Origin: Garcia nutans
Lineage: Eukaryota; Streptophyta; Magnoliopsida; Malpighiales; Euphorbiaceae
Assembly: GCA_947685225.1 (NCBI GenBank)
Contig: CANTUV010000026.1
Span: 56,443,501 to 56,507,500, forward strand
Length of the DNA: 64,000 nucleotides
Direction of reading: 5' to 3'
In this document: in pieces, positions 13,007 through 24,300 of the stretch
Numbering within the stretch: position 1 is the first letter of the stretch
How the letters are laid out: each line of letters starts with the position of its first letter
Program-made: the position numbers and the translations under genes
The notes under the pieces: model-generated
Database searches by the model: none
Told to the model about the DNA's origin: nothing
The model's input: only the letters and a program-made list of their open reading frames with translations

Positions 13007-13703
13007 TTATGCTCTTCCAGGTGTTTTTGGATCATGGTGATTGTTTGCTCCAGTTCCTGGATAGTCTGTGCTTTCCAAGTCCATTCTTCCATTAATATAC
13101 CCTTCAACCAAATCAAGTTGCTCTTCTCCAAAACCCAAATCCTGCAACATTGATTCTACACAGCCTCAAGACAAATGCGTATAAAGAGAAATATGAATTT
13201 ATGTTAAAAAATGCAAATGAAAGAAAGTGATGGGCATGCATGCTTCTTATTAAATTGCCTATCAAGAGGGTAGGTGATATAAAAAAAAGATAAGAAACAA
13301 ATGGAATTTAGAGATTCTTGTTCTTGTTTAATTATATACAGTAGTACAGAGTTCTCAAGAAAATCAAAGATTACTGCAATTATGATCATGGGTTTTGTGT
13401 AAATTATCATTTAATCTCCAAAACCAAAAATTACACAAAGAAAAGAGAGAAATTAAAAGAAAGAAGACCTGCGTTAGTAAATCTTGGACTGTCGATGATG
13501 GATTTTCTTCAGTTGACTCGAGGGATCCTGTCAAGAAAATTCTAAGTCAGCAAGAAAAGTTGGCAGTCAACAAAATATTTAAAGAAAAGAAAAATTCATT
13601 GATAATTGGCAGAGTAGTAACTGGTTGTAGGAACTGCAAGAGAAGAGAGGACAAAAGAGAAACCCAGAAAGAGAAGCACAAGTCTAAGAGCAAGAAAACC
13701 CAT
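13007..13703 (-). CDS. PSY-family tyrosine-sulfated peptide precursor (91 aa)
   Basis: The gene has three exons on the minus strand: 13703-13622, 13527-13469 and 13141-13007 (82+59+135 nt, 92 codons with stop). All junctions are GT-AG. Residues 1-23 (MGFLALRLVLLFLGFSFVLS...) form a signal peptide. A variable Glu/Ser-rich middle follows. The C-terminus carries TDYPGTGANNHHDPKTPGRA. A DY sulfation site followed by Pro, Gly-Ala-Asn, His-x-Pro and a short tail is the signature of plant PSY peptides, which are Tyr-sulfated by TPST, trimmed, secreted and perceived by PSYR-type LRR receptor kinases in growth and stress trade-offs. Length fits the family (about 70-110 aa). A TATA box lies at 13852-13859. 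The longest open frame here (12874-13131) is a shadow in the wrong frame. Family assignment is confident; the exact paralogue is not. Confidence 0.88.
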
Positions 13704-13784
13704 GTTTTAAAAAATTAATTTTTATTTATTTATTCTGAATTTGATCAAACAGAAGACAGTTTAAATGAGTTTTTAATAATATAT

Positions 13785-13800
13785 AGAGAGAGAGAGAGAG
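13785..13800 (-). repeat. (GA)8 microsatellite in PSY 5' leader
   Basis: A run of (GA)8 on the plus strand reads (CT)8 on the transcribed minus strand, between the TATA box and the start codon. CT-rich leaders are common in plant genes. Its length could vary between individuals. Confidence 0.8.
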
Positions 13801-13851
13801 ATGTGTGAAAGCAAGGCTGGTGATGGGTAAGACAGAGCACGAGGAAAGTGC

Positions 13852-13859
13852 TTTATATA
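13852..13859 (-). promoter_or_regulatory. TATA box of the PSY gene
   Basis: TATATAAA on the minus strand lies about 150 bp upstream of the PSY start codon. Transcription would begin near 13825 and give a leader of about 120 nt containing the (CT)8 tract. Position and sequence fit a plant core promoter. Confidence 0.6.
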
Positions 13860-15189
13860 GACAGAACAGAGCACACACTTACCCACATGACTTTGGCTTT
13901 TGAGTTTGCAAAAGAATAAAAGGCCATTTCCCTATACAAAGTCAACTTACCATTTTTTTTTCTTTTTCTTTTTCTTTTTCTTTCTTCTTCTTCTTCTTCT
14001 TCTTTTTGAAACATTCTTCTTCTTCTTCATTTTTTTTTTAAATATGTTTTGTTGGTGAGTTCCCACTTGCCTAACTTTATTTCTCTTGATTTTTCATATC
14101 GCCCAATGATTTTGTGCCCGAAAAACCATTTTATCTATTGTAAAATTTATAAACAAACTTGAGATGATGTGTGAAAATTAATTTACAATCTCATTTCATT
14201 AAAAAAAAAAACTTTACAGTGCTTATGTTCCTAAGAAGCCATTTCTTTTATTATTATTAAACTAGCATATACAGCAAATAAAGTCCAAAAAATATTTGTT
14301 AAAGGAAAGTTGTAATAGCACCATAAATTAACTACAAACCCATACAAGCGATGGAACCTTTGGTTTAAATGCTTAATAATCATAATGGATAATATCATAA
14401 TGATTAACGTATCTAAAATTTTATTGCAAACAGATATTATGATGGTAAATATTTAGAATTTTTGTTCATTAAAACTAGCAGCTAAAAGGATTTTTGAGAA
14501 GAGTTGCAAGTTGAATACCCTAACTTTACATCTATATGAGAAATTATATGAAATAATAATGTATTATATTTTTTTAAAACATACTAAATTTAGTGTGAAA
14601 TCACAACCATACAAAATAATCACGAGATCTTGTTAATTAGTGTGTCACACAGCTCTCAATCTTTGAGTTTTATTTAAATAAAATTAATCCTACTGCGCCC
14701 ACTGTTATTGCATTTCCGCCTGTTCACGATAACTAATTATAAAAATAAAAAAGGAAGATTCCAATTTTTTTATGAATAAGAAACATATGATCAAAAAATT
14801 AAAGCTAATTACTTTGTTGGGATAGAAATTATTAAATCAGGGTCTGGACAAAGTTAGTATTTAATTGAGGGAGGAAATAGTAATTTTGAGTAATAATTGA
14901 TGAAAGAAGCTTCCAAAGAAAGGGGGGACAGTCTAAAGTGGACTGAAACACACATCTCTTTCTAATCTGTCTCTTGGGCAGGCCGCATTTGTTTTTCATC
15001 AAATAGGATGATTTTTATTTTTTTATTTTAATTAAAAAAATATATTTAATAATATTATTAAATTTTATTTTTTTTTCTCTTTGTACTATTTTTTAATTTT
15101 TTACATATATATTTTAATTTTATTTTATTTTATTTTTAATAATTTTATTTTATTTTAATAATTATTAATAATATTTAATTAATATTATA
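13860..15189. other. PSY upstream region and AT-rich intergenic DNA
   Basis: A long pyrimidine tract with CTT repeats (about 13952-14030) lies upstream of the PSY promoter. The rest is AT-rich without coding signal. Confidence 0.5.
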
Positions 15190-15200
15190 ATATATTATTA

Positions 15201-15387
15201 GAAATGGAATCTTAACGTAACGATAAGTGTTGTTGTCGTGTGATATGAGGTTACGGGTTCGAGTCGTGGAAACGGCATCTTACAATTAATTGTAAGGGAA
15301 GGCCGCGCACAAAAATTAAATGGGTCTGATTCTTTTTCGAATTTCGCTCATTGCGGAAGTATTCGTGCACCGGACTATCTTATTATG
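15201..15387 (+). mobile_element. tRNA-derived SINE with target-site duplication
   Basis: The element starts AATCTTAACGTAACGATAAG (A-box region, degenerate) and has a strong polymerase III B box, GGGTTCGAGTCGTGG. It continues with AAACGGCATCTT, GGAAGGCCGCGCAC and GTGCACCGGACTATC, an arrangement typical of a common plant SINE group. Flanking 11-bp direct repeats atatattatta occur at 15190-15200 and 15388-15398, although the flanks are AT-rich. There is no open frame, as expected. Mobilisation would need a partner LINE. Confidence 0.8.
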
Positions 15388-15399
15388 ATATATTATTAA

Positions 15400-16081
15400 A
15401 ATAAATAATATAATTTTTAAAAAATATGTGTTTGCGTATTAAAATAAAAAATTATAATATAATTTTTAAAAATATAGAAGAGATGTTTGAAAAATATAAA
15501 ATTAAAACTGAAAATAAATTTTAATTTTAAAAAATTAAAAACTGAAAACTTACAATGTAAACCCACAGAGTCTTACATTTTCACTCATTCACTCCCTACA
15601 TCAATCATTCATTTCATGTAAATAATAATGATAATAATATCTTAAATTATTATATAATAAATTTAGATAATATATATGTAATTTATTTATTGAGATCAAT
15701 ATTTAAAAGATGTGGAGATTCCTAGAGAGACATAAATCTTATCAACACAATTAGGTTATCCAAAAATTAAAAAAAAAAGAATAAAATTTAAATAATTGCA
15801 AACCTTATACAGTATTTTGAAGTCTTATCCTTAATTTCTAATCTATACTACTTATTTAGATAGTTGCTACCGACCAGACCAGACCACATGTATTAATCGG
15901 GGCATAAAAGCTCAAGCCACTGCTACGTCTCACTCTCAATGTGTCAATTTTATATGACATGAAATGGAAAATATCGATTTAATTATTTCTTACACAATCA
16001 TTATCATTATTATATTATATGCTTCAATTATTTCATTCAATAGTGTTCGTAAATTGCATAATTAAAGTTCACCATTCTAGA

Positions 16082-16118
<37 letters not shown>

Positions 16119-19100
16119 TTCTCTCTGTATGTGTGTGTAACTGTGTATATATATATATATATTCTGAAAGATCTAGTATTATTATTAATTTTTTTTAACT
16201 TAGTTATTGTAAATCAGATAGCTGAAGCCAGAAGGAATCTGGCCGGATAAAGGGTTAGCCAGACATGGCCTATCAACAATAATTAATATTCGGGATTATT
16301 ATATTGCAAATGACTAGCAGGATTTAATCCTAGTCGTTCATTTTCATTAATATATATATATATATATATCTCACTTTTTATAAAAGCTACATGTTGGAAA
16401 ATATGGCAACATATTCAAGAGCATCTAAGGTTCTGTTCAGTTTGTTTATTGTAAAAAATATATTTTTCTAATATTAGAGATTTTTTTTAATTGTTAATGA
16501 AAAGTATTTTCGTGGTTTAAAAATAAATATGTTTAAAATAAATGCATTCCTCCAAGAGAACATATAAATATGATTTTATTAATTAAGTTTATATGAAAAT
16601 TGCGTGTTGATTCCCATTGTGAAACTTCGACTTATAATTTATTTTATTTTTATTTTTTTTGCAATTGATGCATTTAGTTTAAAATGTTGACAGATCCTTA
16701 ACAATTATTTATTAATTCAATTTGGTTGATTTTTATTAATATCAGATTAATTAGATTCTATTAGCATCATATATATACATAATATATAATATTAACGTAC
16801 AAAATAATGATAATCAATAATATTTATATGTATAAAGTAGGTAAAAAAAAATTTTATTTCGACATATGGCATATATAAATGATACTTTTTTTTAAGAAAT
16901 TGCTATATAGAAACTAGATTTTTTGCCATCTTATTTTTTTAAAAAAAGTACAATTAATAAAATTTCAATAAGTACACATACATATATAATCTTACATAAA
17001 TCTAGTTTATTTCAATAAAATCTTGTTTATACAGTGATTCAAAATTAAAAATAAATAAATATAATTTTTATTTTAATAGATAAGTTTAAAAAAATACTTT
17101 TGTAGATAATGGTACAAAAATAAGATAACTGCATAAATCACGATTGAAATCTAGTTAATCTATGATTATGAGAAATTTTTTGAAAATTGATTATGAGAAA
17201 TTATATATGCCTAACGTATTAATTTATGAGAAATTTTGCCTAATTATATTAATTTATTTATTTATTTATTCAGCAGCAAAATGATATTACAGGTCAATTT
17301 TAATATGTACATATTTTCATTAATTGAGGAAAAATACTTAAAATTTAAATTTATAATTTAAATAGGAGTAACAACGATTCTTTTCACCAAATTAAGACTT
17401 AGTTTTAATATATTATATTAAATTTATTTGTTTAATTCATTTAAAGGCAATTTGTTTAAATCAAAGTTAAAATTTTTATAAATAAAAAATATGTTTATAG
17501 TATGGTCCGAGCATCTCATAACAAAGGAATATATATGTTTAACTTTAATTGAACGTACGTGTCTCCACCCACTGCAAGAAAAAATTCAAAAGAATTTCAG
17601 CTGAAAATTAATGTAATTATTACAACTGAAGGAATAGTTTTATTGGAAGTACAATTCATCTTTTTCTTCTCTATTATTTGCTTTTAAAGAAAAAACAAGA
17701 AACTGTTTTAATCATGAGCCACAGATTTTTTTTTCTTTTGTAAATTCTTGAATTTGAATTTGAATTTGGATTTTTTTATATTTTATTTTTAATTAAAACA
17801 AAGGTATATTTATAAAGAGTTTTAATTATCGATGTTAAAAGTATTTTTTAAACTTAAAAAATAATTTATTTTCTTATATAATTTAATATGTATGAATTAA
17901 CTTATCTCTGTGTTTTTTATAAAACATATGGATTAGTTAATCATTTTCTTTGTATATATTAATTAATTTTCTATGAAAATCCTTCTCAACAATTTTGAAT
18001 TTAATTAATATTTATCATTTTTTTTCTTTTTTTTTCTTCTTTACTTTTTTTATATTATATTAAAAAAAATTACTGAAAGGAACGCAAAATATGGTAAATA
18101 TTAATGTTAATGCAAGAATATAAACTAATATAAAGAACTCAAAACCATCATGACAAGTTAATCATAGCGTTGAATGCCGAGTGAATAAAAGATTGAAAAA
18201 TATATATAATAGGGAATGTGGCTTCAGGAGAGCTTATATTATAATATTTTTAGTTTAATCAGATGGTGTAGGCAACTTCACAGACAATTTTTGGTGTAAC
18301 TATTGACGTGTGAAGGTGATGACATTAAGACCTAAATAAATGTACATCATACATATCTTATATAAAGAATTTTATAATTTTGTAAAAAAAAATGTACAAT
18401 AGAAAAGGAATCTCGTAATAATTAATGGGGGATTTTCTTTTTTAAGTGCCCACCAAATAAAATAAAATAAAAGGAAAATAAATGATAGTTATTTAATTCG
18501 TAAAAAGCAATAGAGATTATTTTTAAATTTGTATTCCATTTTGACATGATCGTATATATTTATGTTGCTTCAATTACCAATACAGAAGTGACATTTTCAA
18601 GTTATAAAAAATGGAGTACGTGCATGATAATATTGACCAAACAATCTGAAGTGCTTCATATAATGCATTGTTTCTTGTCTTGCTGATAATATTGTTTTTT
18701 GTTTGGAATAATTGTGGTGCCGATGCTTACCCATAAATCTTTATCTAAATTTGTATTCTTTCTTAACACATTCATGATTAATTTATCAGAATTCTAAATA
18801 ACGAGAATTAATTATAAGAACAAATGGGATTGATTTTATCACAAAATTAAATATATTTTAATAGTGTAAGTGTATATATTTCAATTTTTTTGTAATTACT
18901 CATCTGATTTAAATATGATTATTTTAAATTTAGTTCAATTGAATATAATTTTTTTCACTCAATTTAAGAAAATATTAAAATAAAAAATTAATTTTTTTTG
19001 AAAAAAAAGTTTTAGTACCATAAAATAATTCTCAATCTAACTTAACCTAAAACTAATGAATTGAAATACGATTGTAATATAAATTCAATTTATTTATCAG

Positions 19101-19390
19101 TATATATATAAACATGCATATACAATATTATACCTTAATTACGCACCTATTATATTATTAACTTGCCCATTACATTATTTATGTAACATAATTTTGCTAA
19201 CACTTCCTTCTTTTTAAGGGTCTTTTCATAAACACATGCTAAAGTTTAACAAAATGGTAAGAGCAGAAAATGTGAAAGAAAATAAGGGTCAAGCCAAAAT
19301 AACAAATCCTAGCTAGCCAACACCAAAAGATTTTTTCACATATCCATGTCTATACACATAGTTAGAGATTGAAAAATTACTGCTCAACAC
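15400..19390. other. AT-rich intergenic DNA with microsatellites
   Basis: No gene is supported. There is a (CT)n tract (16083-16126), (TA)n tracts (about 16146-16162 and 16351-16369) and general AT-rich sequence. No open frame shows a recognisable domain on either strand. Confidence 0.6.
16083..16126. repeat. (CT)n microsatellite
   Basis: About 14 uninterrupted CT units are followed by interrupted TTCTCTCT units, with a TG and TA tract immediately after. It is a simple sequence repeat with no adjoining gene. Confidence 0.9.
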
Positions 19391-19395
19391 TGTAA

Positions 19396-19860
19396 GTGTC
19401 AAGTTGTGTAACTATATTATTTTTCTATAGGCTTTCTCTGGAGTTTTCTCTGCTAGGGTTGAATGGTGTGGCTGCAGCTCTTGGACTGTCGCCGGCTTCT
19501 CTTGGCCGGCGGCAGGCCAAACTCTACATATTTCTTAGCTTTTTGTCTTCTCGTTTCAGAGCTATTATGTTGGTTTTGAATAAATTAGTTCAATATCAAG
19601 TTTTTTCGTCTATTTTTGTAATCTCCTTCTCTTTGAAGGTTTGGATTTTGACTCTAGATCTGGCTTCCTGCCGATCTTGAAAAATGTCGAGGTTCTTGCT
19701 CTCTCATGTGTTCTTAACTAAAATCCCAAAAGTCCATCACTCTTCCTCGTTCTCTTGTGCTGTTTGCTTAAAGAACCACCTCCCCTGTTCACTTATGATG
19801 TTTTCGTTGGAGGATGTTTCCTGTTCAGTGCCTCTTGCTGCATCAGAGTCTTGGCTCAAA
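19396..19860 (+). other. GC-richer segment, possible LINE 5' region
   Basis: This stretch departs from the AT-rich background (GCTGCAGCTCTTGG, TCGCCGGCTTCT, GGCCGGCGGCAGG). Two short plus-strand frames (19396-19680 and 19684-19884) show no recognised domain. It sits head-to-head with an RNase H-like LINE fragment. Its composition resembles the GC-richer leader of plant LINEs, but no ORF1 motif can be shown. It could also be unrelated low-copy sequence. Confidence 0.3.
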
Positions 19861-20304
19861 GCATGCTATAAAAGAGTCTCTTAGGCTTATAATATTATGT
19901 ATGTAGCTTTCAATTTCCGAAGGACATGAATCAGGAGAGTTAATTGCTTGTATCAGGCTGAAGCAATCTGATTCAAAAATACATCTTGTGACGTTTAACT
20001 TACTTGCTCGTTGTACCGTAAGGAAGAGAGCTTGCGCTTCATTTGTAATAGGAAAAAAGAATCTAATGAGACAAGAAAGACCATCCACCATTCTACTATT
20101 CGAAGATCTAGCCACCATGGCAGCTTTTGCCCATTGGGATTTAGGGTCGTATAATGCATCAGAGTTAAATTTTATCCACTCAATAGGAGGAGGATTCCAT
20201 TTGGGAATAGAGCAATTTTGGGAGATTGTACTTCTATCAAAAGAACTGTGATCAGAGTGGGCTTCTTTTGGACAGTTAGTCTCCTGAAAATCATTAAATA
20301 GCAT
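19843..20304 (-). pseudogene. LINE-derived RNase H-like (RVT_3) fragment
   Basis: A 153-aa open frame on the minus strand carries WNPPPIEWIKFNSDALYD, then AAMVARSSNSRMVDG, EAQALFLTVQRAS, then IFESDCFSLIQAIN and ISLRDSF. This is the order of the RNase H-like domain that ends plant LINE polyproteins (first Asp in NSDA, Glu in NEAQAL, second Asp in ESDC). The C-terminal His-containing part is cut off at about 19850 where different sequence begins. No reverse transcriptase precedes it. It is an isolated dead fragment, although the frame is still open. Confidence 0.7.
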
Positions 20305-21399
20305 ATTTGCTCACATTAAAATGAGGATTTGGGATTGTCCCCTTGCTCTATTCACAGTTAGCCTCCTGAATGTTATTGACAGTTGCAACTAAGAAATTGT
20401 TGGGTTCTTACTCATCTCTTACTATTTGCCTGCCATCTCTTTTCAACATTGCATCTGTTCACACTATTGCTACTTTTTTTTTTTAAAGTTTTCTGAAATT
20501 ATGTACAGCTACTAATTACAAGCAAAAGCGCTTTAGTTCTCTCATATGAAGTTGGCAAGAGTTTTGCATAATAAGGATGAAAGTATGCAAATTTTGACTG
20601 ATTGGCTAGTTAATTGTACAGTTTATTTAGTTGTTTTTACACAGGGTTGCTACTTGTCGGTTATTTCGACTTATGTACATGAATTATATGTTCGTTACAA
20701 TCAGAAGCTAATCACATCGACCATTCACAATGATCATATGCCCACGTTTGAATTGATAACTTGGCAATAGTTTATTGGGTACTATCTTTATGGATTTTTT
20801 TTTCTTTTAGTATGAAAAGGGAAAATCGAAACACATATTACCACTAGATATGATGTGCCTTTATAAATGTTCTAAGATGAGCATTACCAGGCCACACTTT
20901 TCTATCATCTTCAATATCAAGAGGAAAATGATCAATTTCTTTGAACTTTCCAAAACTGCTTTACATTAAATGATAAATTAAATAGAAATTTACATCCAGA
21001 TGTGCCATTTCATTAATACTATAGAATGTTACAAAATTTGGGCTTCTAAGAATAATGATACCACAAAAGACTTGAATTTGCTGATGCCACTTTGCCATGC
21101 ATCCAATCATTACATCAGAAGAGAGAGGAACCTCTTTTTTTTTTCCAAAAAAAAATATAAATAAATTTACAGAAATATACAGTCTATTATACATTCTTAA
21201 ATAAACTAATGTATTTCCGTAAGAACGCTGCAGAAGAATGTGATAATACTTGGAAAAAAAAAATGACACAAGTGCGTAAAAGCTTTGATGGCCACAAGCA
21301 TCATCTCATCCATTTTGATATGTCCGTACAATTTTCTCTCTACCTCTCCAGCAACTTATCAAGAATATTTGAAAGAATATCACAAGTGAAAGTAACTGT
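20305..21399. other. intergenic DNA 3' of BRF1
   Basis: No supported coding region. The plus-strand frame at 20546-20770 has no family features. The last few hundred bases on the minus strand follow the BRF1 stop codon and likely include its 3' UTR. Confidence 0.5.
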
Positions 21400-24300
21400 T
21401 TACCACGGCTCATAACCACCACCACCATCATCATAATCATAACCATATGCTTGATCCAGATCTTCATCATAAGGATCATTACTATAATTATATGTTTTAG
21501 CATCCTCCTCATCTGCTTTTCCATTTTCTGGTCCCATATCATCAATTTTGTCTTCCATATGAGGAATCTTGTCGTCTTCGTCAGAATGTGATTCCGTCCG
21601 CTGTTTCTTTGGATCCTTGGAGACCTTCAAGAAAAAATTGAATCTCATAACAGAAACATATACATAAAGATCCAAAATAGTATACCCAATCTCTACAGTT
21701 TCCACTCTTTCTAAAATCGCTAGATATTTATTCAGAAAGATGTAATCTTTTCATGTATATATGCTTCAGGGATGCAAGATAATATAGATTACAAAAGCCA
21801 CTGTCTAAACTACATAAATTTTTCTATAGAACTGTTCATCCATATGATGTTTCCCTTGTAAAAATAAGAGCAGCATAGATTATTTCATTATCAGATTTCC
21901 GTCTATGTAACAGTGAAAGCATCCTCAATAATATGATTCTAGCTAGTCGGCAAAGGAATAAATAATGGAAGAAAAATGTAGGAAAGAAATTAAGCAATCA
22001 AATGTAAACATGGGCATTTTAACAGTACACATTGGAAGAAGAAGGAAACAAAGACAACATACAGGTTCATTGAAGAGTTTTTCCAATACATCATAGTTGA
22101 TCTTTGAACTGATTCTCTGCAAAATAAACCAGATTTGTGTAAAGGTAATATTCTCCAATGATTTCAAACTGGGAACATAATGAACATTTAAACAAAACGA
22201 GGAACATCACACTTGTATAAATATACAGACAAGTACGTGTGTCCACACCAATCATAAAGCCATCTATATATCCCCAATAGGACTTTGCTTTAAGCATGAT
22301 GAATAGCACTTGTCATTTTGCCTACTTACCTTTAACTGAATATAACATCATCCTAGACAATTCCTCTGTTTTTGAAAATTCAACTATCTTATCACCAAAT
22401 GTTCCAACAAAACTAAATTCAACTATCTTATCACCAAATCTTCCAACAAAACTAAAGTCAACTATCTTATCAGCAAATCTTCTAACAAAACTATTTTTCA
22501 GATGTAAGACAAATCCCAAATACAGAAGTTCCAATTCTACATTTCAAATTCCCTGTGACGTAGCAGATAGCAATAAAACCCCATACCTTCTTAGTCAGCA
22601 TTTGGTGGGCAGCTTCTGTAGCAGTCTGTGCAGGGGCTGAGTTTCTTGCTTCTGCAGCTCGTTTTTGTTGCCTTTCCTGTAGGTTAAGATACACAATTTA
22701 TTCAAATGAAGGTCAAGGTTTGATGGGACACAATCAAAAAACAACCAAGCAAGCATATGACATCTGAACATTTCTCAAAAATAGTAAATGATCATGAAGT
22801 TACCTTTTTTGATTTTGCTAAAGCTGCTGCAACAGCAGCTTCGAGCTCCTTTGCAGCTTGCATATCCTCAGGACAATTCTTGAAATTTGCCTCCCAAGCT
22901 TCCTTAGCAGCTGCTGCAACTGCTTCTTTAGCTGCCTGTTCCTGTGAATTGTTACATTGTTGCAGATTAACTACCAGTTAAATTTTTAGAATCAGGGGAA
23001 TAATATTATCCCATTAGGGAAAGAAAATCATTAACAAAGCCAATCAAATACCATAACTAGCTACCAGGCAATTCTTCAAAGAAATAAATTAGAGAAAAAT
23101 AAATGAGAAAGATGAATGCACAATAACATGAGAAAAATCTATCTCATAATTTCAAAAGATCTAAAACTAGATGCGGTAGAAAAATTATCATTTAGCTAAT
23201 ATGGTTCCTATAGTTTTCAATTGACAGTTTTGACACATTGGAATAAATAGACACGTTCATCTCGACTTCCCAAAGAATGGATTAAAAACTCAAATTTGGG
23301 AAATCACCAGGGATAAATTTAAGGAGAGAAACTAGAATCTGCAAGTCTATAAATAAGATATTGAATTTGGAACATGAATTTCATTACCTCCAAATACTCT
23401 CGATTCATTTCTTCCCAAATGATTTTTTTGTATTGTGCCTCCTCCTCATTGTGAAGGTAGCCATCAACCTATAAAATAACTCAATAATCTGAGGACTGAT
23501 ACATATTACTATGAGAAACACAATTTATCTATCACATTAACTGAATCATAAGTGAAGTCAATTATGAAAACAGTAGACCAAATTAGTACAAGAAAAAACC
23601 ATAAAAATTAAAACATCAAATCATAGTAAATATCCTAGAAGAAGAGAACAGCAATACTTGATGAAAGATATCATAAATGCCTCAAGATCTACAATCACAG
23701 AAGGAAAGAATTTTCATTATTCCCCTCCCATTTTGCTGGCGAAGAAAAAAAGGAAGAAATTTTTTTTCTACTTGATGCATTCATCTGTATCCATGTGCAT
23801 GTGCATGTGCATGAGAGAAAGAGTCATAGCATTCTTGTAGTTAAAATATTGAACTGGTGTACGGAATTTTTTTAGTACTTGAAATTTTTTTTCAACCATA
23901 ATGGTTTTTCTAGCATGTGATTGAAAAAAGCAACAGAGAAATACTGCTCTGTGCACTCTTCTTTACATCAACAATATCAACTTTCATTTTTTGTTTTAAC
24001 CAAATTCACAAAATGTGGAAACATAAATTTTGATGAGTACTAATTTGCATAAATTTTTTTAACATATCCAATATTTAATGCTTCACCTCAGCATCATCAA
24101 TATCAGAAAAGTTGTCTGATTCATCAAGACCTTTGGAACTTGTACCATCATCTTCATATAGTTTACTATACTCAGAAGGATCAGCAGGCATATGCTGAGG
24201 AGTTCCACCTGCGATGTTACAATTTTGAACAAAATGCATGGACTGTAGCACAGAATGCCTTCCCAATGATAAAACATATAGACTTACCAATTTCTGTCTC

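Noticed and set aside
12874..13131. 85-aa minus-strand frame over PSY exon 3
   Set aside because: It uses a different frame from the PSY exon chain. The in-frame exon gives the diagnostic DYPGTGAN motif and closes the phase.
19396..20304. Twin-priming (5'-inverted) LINE insertion
   Set aside because: The RNase H end faces inward and no outer poly(A) or target duplication is visible, so the geometry does not fit.
22379..22495. CRISPR-like regular repeats
   Set aside because: Units are directly adjacent without spacers, lie in a plant intron, and are a minisatellite.
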